From an uncultured Paludibaculum sp. (GTDB taxonomy: Bacteria; Acidobacteriota; Terriglobia; Bryobacterales; Bryobacteraceae): a DNA stretch of 64,000 bases. Position 1 is the stretch's first letter. Each line of letters opens with the position of its first letter. Positions 42,517 to 55,439 of this stretch are shown here, piece by piece. The DNA lies in contig NZ_OY762267.1 in the NCBI RefSeq assembly GCF_963665245.1, forward strand, positions 4,560,001-4,624,000, written 5' to 3'. The translations under genes were made by a program, and so were the position numbers. Below the pieces are notes generated by a model. That model saw nothing but the letters and a program-made list of their open reading frames with translations, did not search any database and was not told where the DNA came from.

Positions 42517-42812
42517 AGCTGCTGGTCATCTTCCTCGCGGAAACCGAAACGCACGGTGACCTCCCGCTGTATGAGGCACTGGTGCGGAAACTCAACCAGA
42601 AGGGGATTCAGGGCGCCAGCGTCATGCGCGGCGTGATGGGCTTCGGAAAAGACCATCATGTCCATCGCGGCCGGCTCTTTGGAGTCTCCGACGATCGCCC
42701 TGTCATGATCGTGGCAGCCGACTTAGGGGAAAACCTGCGCGGCGTCGTGCCCAGCCTTCGAAAGCTCGCGCCTTCGGCGCCCATGCTCCTGATGGACGCC
42801 GAGCAGCTTTGA
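42513..42812 (+). CDS. DUF190 / PII-like protein
   Basis: This 99-residue protein (MKLLVIFLAETETHGDLPLY to MLLMDAEQL) is a DUF190 member, a small ferredoxin-like alpha/beta protein with a PII-like trimer fold. Characteristic parts are EALVRKLNQKGIQGASVMRG and the beta strand VMIVAADLGENLRGV. DUF190 proteins are found next to transporter genes (CrcB fluoride channels, czc pumps) and are thought to regulate them. It overlaps czcA by 4 nt (ATGA), so it is the fourth gene of the operon. Its ligand is not known. Confidence 0.88.
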   Translation: MKLLVIFLAETETHGDLPLYEALVRKLNQKGIQGASVMRGVMGFGKDHHVHRGRLFGVSDDRPVMIVAADLGENLRGVVPSLRKLAPSAPMLLMDAEQL

Positions 42813-42823
42813 TCCAGAGCGGA

Positions 42824-43558
42824 CTATTCGGCGATGATGTTGATCTCGCCGATGCCGCCTTTGACGCTCAGCCGGATGGTCGCCCTCGGCGAGCCGTTCG
42901 ATTCGCTCACCCAGCGGTCGCCGTCCTTCTTCAATCCGCGCACGTTGATGGACCCGATGCCCCCATGGGCCTCGGCCACCACGCCGACATCCGTCGGCAG
43001 ATGGACGGTCGCTTCGCCCACGCCGCCTTCGATGCGGACTTCATAGTCCTTCAGCGGCTTGCCGCGCAGATCCATGTCAACTGATCCGGCCCCGAGCTGC
43101 ACTTCCACATTGCGCAGCGTGAGTTCGTGCAAATCCAGTTTGTTCTCGCCGGCCCCGCAGTGAATACGCAAATCCAGCGGAATATCGTTGGCCAGTTTCA
43201 AGTCCCAGATGTTCTTGATGTCGCCGAAATTGCCTTTGCTGCCGCTCTGGCGGACGGTGAGACGGCCGCGGAAGCCGGAGTCGTCATAGCGCACCTCGGG
43301 CTTCCAGCTCGGCACGTTGTACGTGAACTCGCCGTCGAACAGCTCTTTGGCGCCTCCGCTCAAATTGAGTTCGCCGGCGCCGATGGTGAGCTCTGCCACC
43401 ACCATCTCGGCCTTCACGGCCTTGGTCCGTTCGATGATCTTCGTGTCGTGAACCGTCTCGCCCGTTCGCGAGGCGTGCCGGTCGCCGATGTCGATGGAAC
43501 AGCCTGTCGACGCTAGGACAGCGGCGAACAGGCCTACCCGATATGCGGGTAATGTCAT
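42824..43558 (-). CDS. Toast-rack (LiaF/DUF2154-like) lipoprotein
   Basis: From ATG 43556-43558 (GGAGG 6 nt upstream) this is 244 residues, with lipoprotein signal MTLPAYRVGLFAAVLASTGC. An N-terminal region (VKAEMVVAELTIGAGELNLS) leads into a beta-helix or toast-rack repeat: LRIHCGAGENKLDLHELTLR, VEVQLGAGSVDMDLRGKPL, VRIEGGVGEATVHLPTDVGV, IRLSVKGGIGEINI. Related LiaF-type domains sit in membrane proteins that restrain two-component systems; here the protein is lipid-anchored and free-standing. The fold resembles the DUF4097 lipoprotein near 4 kb, but the repeat motifs differ. It is convergent with the czc operon. Confidence 0.82.
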   Translation of the reverse strand: MTLPAYRVGLFAAVLASTGCSIDIGDRHASRTGETVHDTKIIERTKAVKAEMVVAELTIGAGELNLSGGAKELFDGEFTYNVPSWKPEVRYDDSGFRGRLTVRQSGSKGNFGDIKNIWDLKLANDIPLDLRIHCGAGENKLDLHELTLRNVEVQLGAGSVDMDLRGKPLKDYEVRIEGGVGEATVHLPTDVGVVAEAHGGIGSINVRGLKKDGDRWVSESNGSPRATIRLSVKGGIGEINIIAE

Positions 43559-43612
43559 GGATCCCTCCACTGCCAATCGGATACGAAAATCAACTTCCTG
43601 GAGTTCCGTCTT

Positions 43613-45349
43613 TCAGAGCACGGGCCGCAGTACCAGGCGCTCCAGGTTGACGGTCCCGCCAGCCTTGGTGTCCAGCTTCACCCTCACTTCGCTGGCGCCC
43701 TGCTTCAGATCGATCTCGCCCAGTGAATGCGATTTGAACACCCAGTCGCCGCCGGAATTCACCGAGACTACGCCCAGTTTAGCCGTGCCGGCCTCAACCG
43801 CAATCGGAGTTCCCGCTTTCCGGGACGCATAGGACGCCTCCACGCGGTAGCGCCCCGCCTTGGGGACCTCCACTTTCCAGTAAGGAACGTCCTTATCGCG
43901 AGTCCATCGTGTGAGATAGACGTGGCCCAGTGCGTTCTCCTTCTTCGCGCGCTGCTCGAACTCCGTCTCGATCTCGCAGGATTCGACGCCCAACGTGATC
44001 AGCCCCTTGACATCGGGCCGGTTGGCGAACGGCACCGCCACCGGCGCTCCGTCGAGGGTCAATTCCACGACGCTGGCGATCTCATCGGGTGCTCCGCCGG
44101 GCAGAGACAGCAGGATATCGTCCCCGTCGCGCTTCGCCGTGATCTTGCGCATCGGGTCGGCCAGCAGACGCGCCGAATGCACCAGGTTGCGCAATCCGGC
44201 TACGCGTAGCGTGCCATCCTTCGGCCACTCAAAAAGGTGTAGATAGAGCTTGTTGCCCTTCGTCGTCGCACGGCCGAAGAACGACATCCGCTCAAACGGG
44301 CTCGCCGTGGTGCCGTAGATCGACTCCTGGTTCACCTTCATCCATCGCCCCATCGCGTTGAGGCGCGTAATAAACTCATCCTGAATGGTGCCATCAGGCT
44401 TGGGCCCGACGTTCAGCAGCAGGTTCCCGCCCTTGCTGACGACTTCCACCAGCATGCGGATCAGATCGCGATCCGTCTTGAAGTCGGTCTCGTACTTGTT
44501 GTAGCCCCAGGAGTCGTTGTTGATCGTGACGCAGGCTTCCCACAGGATCGGCTTGCCGCTGGGATCTTTGAAGCCTGTGGCCGGAACATACTGCTCGGGC
44601 GTCCCGAAGTCGGCCTTGTTGCCGGGCTTGCGCTCGTACAGACGATCGTTGATCAGCGTGTTCGGCTGAAAGCCGCGGATGAAGTCGTAGACCTCGTCGT
44701 CGCGCTTCGCCTCGGCCAGCGTGTGCTCCCATTCGCCATCAAACCAGATCATCGCCACGTCGCCGTAGCCCGTCAGCAACTCCTTCAGCTGCGCCTTCAT
44801 GAAGTCGATGTAGCGGTTGTTGTTACCGCCTTCTTTGTAAGTCTTCGGGTACTCCCACGAGCGGCGTGGCCGGTAATCGGGATGGTGCCAGTCCATGATC
44901 GAGTGGTAGAAGCCCAGGCGCATGTCCTTCTTCTTCGCCGCTGCCGCCAGTTGCTTCAGCGGATCGCCCGCATACGGCGTCATCTCCACGTCGTAGTCGC
45001 TCACCTGGCTGCGGAAGATGCTGAAGCCGTCGTGGTGCTTCGACGTGATCACCATATACTTGGCCCCGGCGTTCTTGGCCAGGTCGACCCAGGCGTCGGC
45101 GTTGAAGTTCACTGGATTGAATTGCTTGGCGTATACGTCGTACTCCGCCTGCGGGATCTGCGCCATGGTCCGGATCCATTCGTGGCGGCCAATGACGGAG
45201 TAGGCGCCCCAGTGAATGAACATCCCGAACTTGGCTTCGCGGAACCAGCGCGTGCGTTCTTCCGCGGAAAGAGGCGGCTGGGAAGGTTGAGCGAACGCCG
45301 CCGCAGTGGAGGCAAGCAGTGTCAGGGCGATGGTGGAAGCGAGCTTCAT
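43613..45349 (-). CDS. Alpha-L-fucosidase (GH29)
   Basis: From ATG 45347-45349 this is 578 residues with a signal peptide (MKLASTIALTLLASTAAAFA). GH29 enzymes cleave alpha-L-fucose from glycans outside the cytoplasm. The family blocks are present: WFREAKFGMFIHWGAYSV, SKHHDGFSIFRSQ and GDVAMIWFDGEWEHT with the catalytic-nucleophile-like Asp. The C-terminus (about 440-578) is an extra beta-sandwich, likely carbohydrate-binding. The GTG-based start at 45373 is less likely because it adds eight residues before the signal. It is a single gene, divergent from trxB. Together with GH106 and PL22 it suggests plant or algal glycan use. Confidence 0.93.
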   Translation of the reverse strand: MKLASTIALTLLASTAAAFAQPSQPPLSAEERTRWFREAKFGMFIHWGAYSVIGRHEWIRTMAQIPQAEYDVYAKQFNPVNFNADAWVDLAKNAGAKYMVITSKHHDGFSIFRSQVSDYDVEMTPYAGDPLKQLAAAAKKKDMRLGFYHSIMDWHHPDYRPRRSWEYPKTYKEGGNNNRYIDFMKAQLKELLTGYGDVAMIWFDGEWEHTLAEAKRDDEVYDFIRGFQPNTLINDRLYERKPGNKADFGTPEQYVPATGFKDPSGKPILWEACVTINNDSWGYNKYETDFKTDRDLIRMLVEVVSKGGNLLLNVGPKPDGTIQDEFITRLNAMGRWMKVNQESIYGTTASPFERMSFFGRATTKGNKLYLHLFEWPKDGTLRVAGLRNLVHSARLLADPMRKITAKRDGDDILLSLPGGAPDEIASVVELTLDGAPVAVPFANRPDVKGLITLGVESCEIETEFEQRAKKENALGHVYLTRWTRDKDVPYWKVEVPKAGRYRVEASYASRKAGTPIAVEAGTAKLGVVSVNSGGDWVFKSHSLGEIDLKQGASEVRVKLDTKAGGTVNLERLVLRPVL

Positions 45350-45403
45350 GCTGGAAGGTATTCTATCGCCCACTGCGATAGCATGGAATTTCCAGGTACT
45401 TGC

Positions 45404-46327
45404 ATGCGGAACGTTATTATCATCGGCTCAGGCTGCGCGGGGAATACCGCGGCTATTTACACCGCCCGGGCGGGACTAACCCCCCTGGTGATCGCCGGCC
45501 ACGAGCCCGGCGGCCAGCTTTCCATCACCACCGAAGTCGAAAACTTCCCCGGCTTTCCCGAAGGCATCATGGGCCCGCAGCTTGTTGAAAACATGAAGCA
45601 GCAGGCCATTCGCTTCGGGGCTGAGTACATGTCCGGCAAAGTGGAGGAGGCCGACCTCTCCAAACGCCCCTTTCGCCTCAAAATCGACGACGAGTGGCAT
45701 GAGTGCCGCACGCTGATCGTGGCTTCCGGAGCTTCGGCCCGCTGGCTGGGTTTGCCGAACGAGCAGAAGCTCATCGGGCACGGCGTCAGTTCCTGCGCCA
45801 CCTGCGACGGCTTCTTCTATAAGGGCAAGAAGATCATCGTGATCGGCGGCGGCGACTCCGCCATGGAGGAAGCGAACTTCCTCACGCGCTTCGGTGACGA
45901 GGTCACTCTCATCCACCGCCGCGAGGAGTTCCGGGCATCCAAGATCATGCTCGAGCGCTGCAAGGCGAACCCCAAGATCAAGTGGATGACCAACACGATC
46001 GTCGAGGACGTCCTGGACATCGAGAAGGGCTACGTCGAGGCGGTCAAGCTCAAGAACGTGAAGACGGGCGAAGCCTGGACGCAGGCCGTCGACGGGTTCT
46101 TTCTCGCCATCGGTCACATTCCCAACACGCAGCCGTTCGTCGGCCAGTTGGATCTGGACGAGGACGGCTACATCATCGGCCACGGTGGCGCCCGCACCAA
46201 CATCACCGGCGTTTTTCACGCGGGTGATGTGGAAGATCGAACGTACCGGCAGGCGATCACGGCCTCCGGAGCCGGCTGCAAGGCTGCCATCGAAGCCGAG
46301 CGGTTTCTGGAAGCTGAAGGGCACTGA
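45404..46327 (+). CDS. trxB: Thioredoxin-disulfide reductase TrxB
   Basis: This 307-residue flavoenzyme moves electrons from NADPH to thioredoxin. Motifs: FAD loop IIGSGCAGNTAAIYTARAG, redox centre CATC (131-134) in VSSCATCDG, NADPH loop VIGGGDSAMEEANFL with HRREEFRAS, and GVFHAGDVEDRTYRQAITAS near the C-terminus. The ATG at 45404 follows AGGT; a second ATG at 45383 would add MEFPGTC and has no ribosome binding site. It diverges from the fucosidase. It lacks an adjacent trxA. Confidence 0.95.
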   Translation: MRNVIIIGSGCAGNTAAIYTARAGLTPLVIAGHEPGGQLSITTEVENFPGFPEGIMGPQLVENMKQQAIRFGAEYMSGKVEEADLSKRPFRLKIDDEWHECRTLIVASGASARWLGLPNEQKLIGHGVSSCATCDGFFYKGKKIIVIGGGDSAMEEANFLTRFGDEVTLIHRREEFRASKIMLERCKANPKIKWMTNTIVEDVLDIEKGYVEAVKLKNVKTGEAWTQAVDGFFLAIGHIPNTQPFVGQLDLDEDGYIIGHGGARTNITGVFHAGDVEDRTYRQAITASGAGCKAAIEAERFLEAEGH

Positions 46328-46700
46328 GGTCGGGGTGGCATGGTAGAAGTCCATCCGCGATGCGGCTCGTGAGCCTGCGCAAGCGGGCCGCTGGCAGCAT
46401 GCCAATTCACAGGGAGATTACTGCGGAACAACTGTGGCCGGGTTGCTGCATTCCGTCGGCAGGTCCCCCTCCGGCTGCGTGCCCCCCCCTGGCCTGCAGG
46501 GTCCTCCAGGAACTGTTGCCGGTGACCAGGAGTAAGGCTTTGTGTGATCTCCGCGCCACAAAACCTCGCCCACCAGACTCCACCTTTCGGTCCGAGTTGT
46601 TCCCAACATCCAGGTGTGGAGTGCGTTCACCAGGACATCCGTGGGTTGGCAACACTTCAGCCACGTGGACGTCAAGCGGCGAGGGACTGGGAGGATTAGC
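46328..46700. other. 373-nt gene-free region at the start of a lower-GC insert
   Basis: No plausible gene is seen; short frames on both strands lack start signals and sensible composition. The base composition is mixed, with C-runs near 46484-46491. The GGCTC-GT-GAGCC stem at 46364-46375 is weak and not followed by a U-tract. It is probably leftover sequence between trxB and the low-GC propeller gene. Confidence 0.4.
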
Positions 46701-47705
46701 TCACCTCGCTGGGCCGCAATCCGTTGTAGACAAGTTCACGACCGTTACTCCTTCGGGGCCACTCACTGCAAACCTTCCGCCCTGAGAGTCTAGCGCTATC
46801 TGCGGTGGTGGCGGATCTCCCAGGTCAATAGCCCCTACTTGACGCCCCGAGTATAGTTGGTCCCAGCGATGCACGACGGCTCCCGTCGAGAGCTGAATCG
46901 CCTTCGGATGGCCATGAAAGGAAATGATCCAGTCTCGCCAAGGCATGATCATCCCAGAGCATTCCATCAGATCCACGATCGACGTCCATCTTCTCCTCTG
47001 AATCGACCAGACACCTAACTTCAACGGACCAAGCCCTGTGCTTGGAATCGCATCGTTCACCACTTCAGTGGCCGTAGTCAAGACAATACTATCGTTGTCT
47101 AGAAACGCCGCACTATCGAACTCCGCTCCGTACGAAAACCCTAGCTCTTCGGGCTGCGGAGTATCTTCTTGAGCTTGGCGGAGAGGGCAAATCCATACAC
47201 CACACAACGGATGCCAAAACCAGCCCGCGCTGAGGAGGAAGCGCCCGTTAGGAGAAATCGATAGGCGTGAATGGAACTCCATTTCGTCAGTCCGTTTGAC
47301 ATCTAGGATCTCTCCAGTCTCAGCATCCTCAAACTCAAGCGTGTCGTAGGATCGCGGACAGTGAATGATAGCGATGTGACCACTCCCACGATCTGCCAGC
47401 GTAATTGGGTAATCAAAATCGGCAGCATGATTGAAGTCGCGGTTCAATTGGCGATGGAATCGGCCGTTCTTCATTAGGGCTGCAGCCGTCCCCCGATTGT
47501 CGTACGCCACTGCCCAGAACGTATCGGCTCTGCGGATGCAGACGGCTCGGTCGAAGTCGTAGCCAAGACCAAACTGTTGGCGAGTCACTGATCCGTCCGG
47601 GCGAATGCGCTGATTACTCGTGACATCGACAAGATCGTTACCGTCCCAGACGAGTGTTGACACACCGTCACATGGTATCTGCACGGTTGCTTGACAAAGC
47701 TTCAT
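46701..47705 (-). CDS. Propeller-like protein of unknown function, lower-GC than neighbours
   Basis: I do not recognise this 334-residue protein. It has no signal peptide. The sequence has repeated beta-blade-like stretches: VSTLVWDGNDLVDVTSNQR, FHSRLSISPNGRFLLSAGWF and DSQGGRFAVSGPEGVTVVNL. The SPNGRFLLSAG form resembles WD40/TolB blades. Three sampled 60-base lines inside it hold 29, 35 and 26 G+C, against 42 in a line of the nearby fucosidase, so the gene looks acquired from elsewhere. No partner gene adjoins it. An immunity-like or structural role is possible but unsupported. Confidence 0.68.
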   Translation of the reverse strand: MKLCQATVQIPCDGVSTLVWDGNDLVDVTSNQRIRPDGSVTRQQFGLGYDFDRAVCIRRADTFWAVAYDNRGTAAALMKNGRFHRQLNRDFNHAADFDYPITLADRGSGHIAIIHCPRSYDTLEFEDAETGEILDVKRTDEMEFHSRLSISPNGRFLLSAGWFWHPLCGVWICPLRQAQEDTPQPEELGFSYGAEFDSAAFLDNDSIVLTTATEVVNDAIPSTGLGPLKLGVWSIQRRRWTSIVDLMECSGMIMPWRDWIISFHGHPKAIQLSTGAVVHRWDQLYSGRQVGAIDLGDPPPPQIALDSQGGRFAVSGPEGVTVVNLSTTDCGPAR

Positions 47706-48022
47706 TTTGGCTTGCTAACAGTCTGCCAGAGCGCAACTCGGAGGTGCCAGTATCAGGCGCTACCAACTTTGCCGCAAGACGCCCGACCCGTGGAGCTGAT
47801 CTTGCATCCCATTCGGCCTGGGCAATTCCCTCGCGACATTCAGGTGTTCAGCCAGCATTGATAGGAGCCTGCTCCAGTCTGGCAGCCATCCTCTTCGCGT
47901 CGACCCGCGCCAACGTCACCGCCGCTGCCCGCCACAGACCTGCAACCAGACACCGTTGTCTGATTGTGATATACCCAATCCAGTCAACATCTGAGTCTCA
48001 TGTCGTCTGGAGGTACTCCGAC
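47706..48022. other. 317-nt upstream region of the GH106 gene
   Basis: The region separates the low-GC propeller gene from the divergent GH106 gene. I see no gene. It holds the near-palindrome at 47943-47966 and, at its right end, the CTGGAGG ribosome binding site 9 nt before the GH106 ATG. The composition rises to the high-GC level of the flanks from about 47860 on. Confidence 0.5.
47943..47966. promoter_or_regulatory. Near-perfect palindrome upstream of GH106
   Basis: CAACCAGACA, CCGT, TGTCTGATTG forms a 10-bp inverted repeat with one mismatch and a 4-nt centre. It lies 56 nt upstream of the GH106 start. It could be an operator for a sugar-responsive regulator or just a stem in the leader. 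No regulator gene adjoins it. Confidence 0.4.
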
Positions 48023-51400
<3,378 letters not shown>

Positions 51401-51479
51401 GGCTGGCGCCCGCAAACCGGGAACACACCGACAGTTTGGCCATCTTTCGAGAGGTGGATGCTAAACTGAAGCTGCTTCC

Positions 51480-51698
51480 TTGCTCAAACTCCTGCGCATC
51501 CTCTCCGGGCTCGGACTCGTTCTCCTTGGCATCCTCGGGCTGATTCTGCCCATTATGCCGGGGTGGGTGTTCCTCATCCCCGGGCTTGTGATCCTGGCGG
51601 ACCACTTCCCACCCGTGCGGCGCCTCCTGCACTGGGCCAAAGGGAAGTTTGAACAACAGACCGGCCGCATGCGGGACAATAATAAGACGCCGCAATGA
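51480..51698 (+). CDS. Small PGPGW-type membrane protein
   Basis: This 72-residue protein starts at TTG (the only in-frame start after a stop at 51462) and has two short hydrophobic helices, [20 protein letters not shown] and [16 protein letters not shown], then a basic tail. The LPIMPGW turn matches the 'PGPGW' putative transmembrane family. Function unknown. The last 4 nt overlap the uvrA start (ATGA), which suggests cotranslation with uvrA. The ribosome binding site is weak. Confidence 0.72.
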   Translation: MLKLLRILSGLGLVLLGILGLILPIMPGWVFLIPGLVILADHFPPVRRLLHWAKGKFEQQTGRMRDNNKTPQ

Positions 51699-54469
51699 TC
51701 AAGAGCATCACCGTGCACGGGGCGCGGATGCACAACCTGAAGAATATCAGCGTCGAGATCCCCCGCAACACGCTGACCGTGATTACCGGACTCAGCGGTT
51801 CCGGCAAATCTTCGCTGGCCTTCGACACGATTTACGCCGAGGGGCAGCGGAGGTACGTCGAGACTCTTTCGCCGTATGCTCGCCAGTTTCTCGACCAGAT
51901 GGAGCGGCCCGAAGTGGACTCCATCGACGGGCTCAGCCCGGCCATCTCCATCGAGCAGAAGACGACGAACCGCAGCCCCCGGTCGACGGTTGGGACCATC
52001 ACGGAGATCTACGACTACCTGCGGTTGCTTTGGTCGTCGATAGGGATACCGCACTGCCCCAACTGCGGAACGCCCATCTCCAGGCAGACGACCCAGCAGA
52101 TTCTCGAAAACATCCTGGCGCTGCGGCAGGACGACCGCATCATGATCCTGGCTCCGGTGGCGCGAGGCCGCAAGGGCGAGTACAAGAAAGAATTGGAAAA
52201 ATACGCGCGCGCCGGGTTCGTTCGGGCGCGGATCGACGGCGTACTGCGCTCGCTGGACGAAGAGATCGCTCTCGACAAGCGGAAAAATCACACCATCGAA
52301 GTGGTCGTGGATCGCCTGCTGTTGAAACCGGGGCTGGAGAAGCGCCTGGAGGCGTCCATCGAAACGGCTACCAAGCTGGCGAACGGACTGGTGACCGTGG
52401 TGGTCGTCAACGGACCTTCCGGCGAGAGCGAGCGGCTGTACTCCCAGAAGATGGCCTGCCCCGATTGCGGCGAATCGGTGCCCGAGATCGAACCGCGGTC
52501 CTTCTCCTTCAACAGCCCCTATGGCGCCTGCGAGGCGTGCCACGGACTGGGTAATTCCTGGACCTTCGATCCCATCAAGGTCATCGTGGATTCGTCGAAG
52601 CCGCTGTTCGATGGCGGACTCGGCCCCGGCGGCAGTTCCGCCATGATGCAGCAGGCGGTGGCCGAGGCGGCCAAGAAGCTCAAGATCAACATTGCCAAGC
52701 CCTTCGACGAACTGACGCCGAAAAACCAGCAGGCGCTGCTCTATGGCGCCACCGGCTTCCCCGGGATCATCAAGATTCTGGAGCGGGCCTTCGAGGACTA
52801 CAGCGAGGGCTACCGGGAATACCTGATGGAGTACATGTCGGCGACGGCCTGTGAGACCTGTCACGGGCAACGCCTCCGGCCGTCCAGCCTGGCGGTGAAG
52901 GTGAAGGGCATGGGCATCGCCGATTTCACCGGCATGCCGATCGCCCGGGCCCTGCCGGCCGCGCGCGAGTGGGAACTCACCCCGAGAGAGCAGCAAATCG
53001 GCGCCCGGATTGTGGAAGAGATCCGGAATCGCCTGGAGTTTCTCACCGCTGTGGGGGTGGACTACCTCTCGTTGGAACGTTCCGCAGCGACGCTCTCCGG
53101 CGGCGAAGCCCAGCGTATCCGGCTGGCAACGCAAATCGGCTCGAAGCTGCGCGGCGTGCTGTATGTGCTCGACGAGCCATCGATCGGGCTCCATCCGAGA
53201 GACAACGAAAAGCTGCTGGATACTCTGGCGCGTTTGCGCGATATCGGCAACACCGTGCTAGTGGTGGAGCACGACCAGGAGACGATTGAGCGCGCCGACT
53301 ATGTGATCGACCTGGGTCCCGGAGCGGGTCGCCTGGGCGGTTATCTCGTGGCGGCCGGGACTCCGAAGCAGATCGCGGCGAACAAGGACTCGTTGACGGG
53401 CCAGTACATGAGCGGCACGCGGTCGGTGGAAATCCCCGAGTTTCGCCGGCCGGGCAACGGCAACAAACTGGTTCTGCGCGGCGCCAGGGAGCACAACCTG
53501 AAGGAACTGGACGTCGAGTTCCCGCTGGGTACGCTGATGGTGATCACGGGGGTGAGCGGCAGCGGCAAGTCGACGCTGATCCACGACCTCCTGTATCGCT
53601 CCATTTCGCAGTTTCTCTACAACAGCAAGGCGAAGCCAGGGAACTACGACAAACTGGAAGGGCTCGCCCACATCGACAAAGTGGTAGAGATTGACCAGTC
53701 GCCCATCGGACGGTCACCACGATCGAATCCCGCGACCTACACCGGTGTCTTTACGCCGATTCGCGAGATCTTCGCCATGCTGCCGGAGTCGAGGGAGCGC
53801 GGCTACAAGCCGGGCCGGTTCAGCTTCAACGTAAAGGGTGGACGGTGCGAAGCGTGCCAGGGCGACGGCATGAAGCGGATCGAAATGAACTTTTTGCCGG
53901 ACGTTTTCGTGCCCTGCGACGTGTGCCGGGGGCGGCGGTACAACTCAGAAACGCTCCAGGTGAAGTTCAACGGAGTGTCCATCGCCGATCTGCTGGAAAC
54001 CACGGTGGAAGATGCCCTGGTGTTGCTGCACAACATCCCGCAGATCAAACAGAAGCTGCAAACGCTGGTAGACGTAGGGTTAGGCTACCTTCACCTGGGC
54101 CAGAGCTCCACCACGTTATCGGGCGGCGAGGCGCAGCGCATCAAGCTGGGCCGCGAACTGTCCCGCCGTCAGACAGGTAAAACGTTGTATATCCTGGACG
54201 AGCCGACGACAGGTCTGCATTTCGAGGACGTCCGGCGGCTGCTGGACGTGTTGAACCAACTGGTGGATCTCGGCAACACGGTGCTGGTGATTGAACACCA
54301 TACGGACGTGATCAAGTCGGCGGATTGGATCATAGACCTCGGACCTGAAGGCGGCGAAAAGGGCGGAACGATTGTGGCGACTGGAACCCCCGAGCAGGTG
54401 GTGAAGAACCGCCGCAGCCACACGGCGCGCGCGCTTGAAAAAGTCCTGAAAAACGGCAAAGCTGGTTGA
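51695..54469 (+). CDS. uvrA: Excinuclease ABC subunit A (UvrA)
   Basis: This 924-residue protein is the damage-recognition ATPase of nucleotide excision repair. It has two ABC modules: Walker [10 protein letters not shown] (32-40) with a signature [20 protein letters not shown], and Walker [10 protein letters not shown] with [18 protein letters not shown]. Zinc-binding cysteine sets are present (CPNCGTP, CPDCGES with CEACHG, CETCHG, and CEACQGDG with CDVCRGR). Length is normal. The start overlaps the small membrane-protein gene by 4 nt. No uvrB or uvrC lies in the window. Confidence 0.97.
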   Translation: MIKSITVHGARMHNLKNISVEIPRNTLTVITGLSGSGKSSLAFDTIYAEGQRRYVETLSPYARQFLDQMERPEVDSIDGLSPAISIEQKTTNRSPRSTVGTITEIYDYLRLLWSSIGIPHCPNCGTPISRQTTQQILENILALRQDDRIMILAPVARGRKGEYKKELEKYARAGFVRARIDGVLRSLDEEIALDKRKNHTIEVVVDRLLLKPGLEKRLEASIETATKLANGLVTVVVVNGPSGESERLYSQKMACPDCGESVPEIEPRSFSFNSPYGACEACHGLGNSWTFDPIKVIVDSSKPLFDGGLGPGGSSAMMQQAVAEAAKKLKINIAKPFDELTPKNQQALLYGATGFPGIIKILERAFEDYSEGYREYLMEYMSATACETCHGQRLRPSSLAVKVKGMGIADFTGMPIARALPAAREWELTPREQQIGARIVEEIRNRLEFLTAVGVDYLSLERSAATLSGGEAQRIRLATQIGSKLRGVLYVLDEPSIGLHPRDNEKLLDTLARLRDIGNTVLVVEHDQETIERADYVIDLGPGAGRLGGYLVAAGTPKQIAANKDSLTGQYMSGTRSVEIPEFRRPGNGNKLVLRGAREHNLKELDVEFPLGTLMVITGVSGSGKSTLIHDLLYRSISQFLYNSKAKPGNYDKLEGLAHIDKVVEIDQSPIGRSPRSNPATYTGVFTPIREIFAMLPESRERGYKPGRFSFNVKGGRCEACQGDGMKRIEMNFLPDVFVPCDVCRGRRYNSETLQVKFNGVSIADLLETTVEDALVLLHNIPQIKQKLQTLVDVGLGYLHLGQSSTTLSGGEAQRIKLGRELSRRQTGKTLYILDEPTTGLHFEDVRRLLDVLNQLVDLGNTVLVIEHHTDVIKSADWIIDLGPEGGEKGGTIVATGTPEQVVKNRRSHTARALEKVLKNGKAG

Positions 54470-54479
54470 AGTACCCGAA

Positions 54480-55439
54480 TTGACCAAATACACCCACCAA
54501 CCCCTGGAGTTCCAAGGGCTTTCCACAGTACCGATTGAAGCGCGAGGCGGCAAGGTGCGGCACGAGCACATGGCCGTCCCGTACACGGCCGGGGCTGGGC
54601 TGAATGCGTGGCTCGACCGGCTGCCGAAGCTGCTGGCGGCGGATTCACTGCGCGGCGTGGTGGTCGCTCTGGAACAGGCGCGAGCGCGCGGGCGGGGAAT
54701 TCTGTGGGGCATTGGCGGGCATGTCATCAAGTGCGGTCTGGCCCCTGTTTTCATCGACTTGATGGATCGCGGCTATGTCAGTGGCATCGTGATGAACGGC
54801 GCCGCGTCCATCCACGACTACGAGATCGGCATCGCCGGCTGCACCTCGGAAGAGGTGGAAGACGTGCTGCCGGACGGGCGCTTCGGGTCCGCCGACGAGA
54901 CCGGACGGGGGATGAACCTGGCGATCCGGGCCGCTGCCGAGCAGGGTATCGGGATGGGCGAAGCGCTGGGTGCTCAGCTCCAACATATCGTCAAATCGCA
55001 ATATGTCGATGCGTGCTTGCTCTACCAGGCGTGGAAGAGATCGATTCCGGTAACGGTGCATGTGGCTGTTGGGACCGATACTCCGCACACTCATCCCGAG
55101 GCGGACGGCGCGGCGATCGGGTCCGCGACGCACTACGATTTTCGCCTTTTTTGCTCCCTTCTGAGAACGCTCAATGATGGTGGCGTCTATCTGAATGTCG
55201 GCAGTGCCGTGGTGTTGCCCGAGGTGTTTCTGAAGGCGGTTTCGGTGGTGCGGAACCTTGGCTATCCGTTGGGCGAGTTCACGACGGCGAATTTCGATTT
55301 CCTGCAGCACTACCGGCCGCGTGTGAACGTGGTGAGCCGGCCGCACGCGCAACGGGGCGGGCAGGGTTACGCCATCACGGGACATCACGAGATCATGATT
55401 CCGCTGCTGGCGGCGCTGCTGGTTGAGAAGCAGTCATGA
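54480..55439 (+). CDS. Conserved protein, Rossmann-like, unknown function
   Basis: I do not recognise a specific function for this 319-residue protein. It starts at TTG 11 nt after uvrA. Strongly patterned blocks are RGRGILWGIGGHVIKCGLAP, VSGIVMNGAASIHDYEIGIA, GRGMNLAIRAAAEQGIGMGE, VAVGTDTPHTHPEADGAAIG and LNVGSAVVLPEVFLKAVSVV. The His/Asp/Asn spacing suggests a nucleotide- or metal-binding enzyme, possibly related to deoxyhypusine-synthase-like NAD-binding proteins; that is a weak guess. Its stop overlaps the CPBP gene by 4 nt (ATGA), so it lies in the uvrA-mtnA run. Confidence 0.72.
   Translation: MTKYTHQPLEFQGLSTVPIEARGGKVRHEHMAVPYTAGAGLNAWLDRLPKLLAADSLRGVVVALEQARARGRGILWGIGGHVIKCGLAPVFIDLMDRGYVSGIVMNGAASIHDYEIGIAGCTSEEVEDVLPDGRFGSADETGRGMNLAIRAAAEQGIGMGEALGAQLQHIVKSQYVDACLLYQAWKRSIPVTVHVAVGTDTPHTHPEADGAAIGSATHYDFRLFCSLLRTLNDGGVYLNVGSAVVLPEVFLKAVSVVRNLGYPLGEFTTANFDFLQHYRPRVNVVSRPHAQRGGQGYAITGHHEIMIPLLAALLVEKQS

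Noticed and set aside
46400-46680. Possible group II intron or retron fragment in the gap after trxB
   Set aside because: The GC-rich, loop-prone sequence recalls an intron, but no domain V-like stem, reverse transcriptase or boundary could be found.
51461-53194. Long open frame antisense to uvrA (about 577 codons)
   Set aside because: Lies fully opposite the strongly supported uvrA, rich in Arg/Gly/His/Gln, with no domain. High GC makes such shadow frames common.
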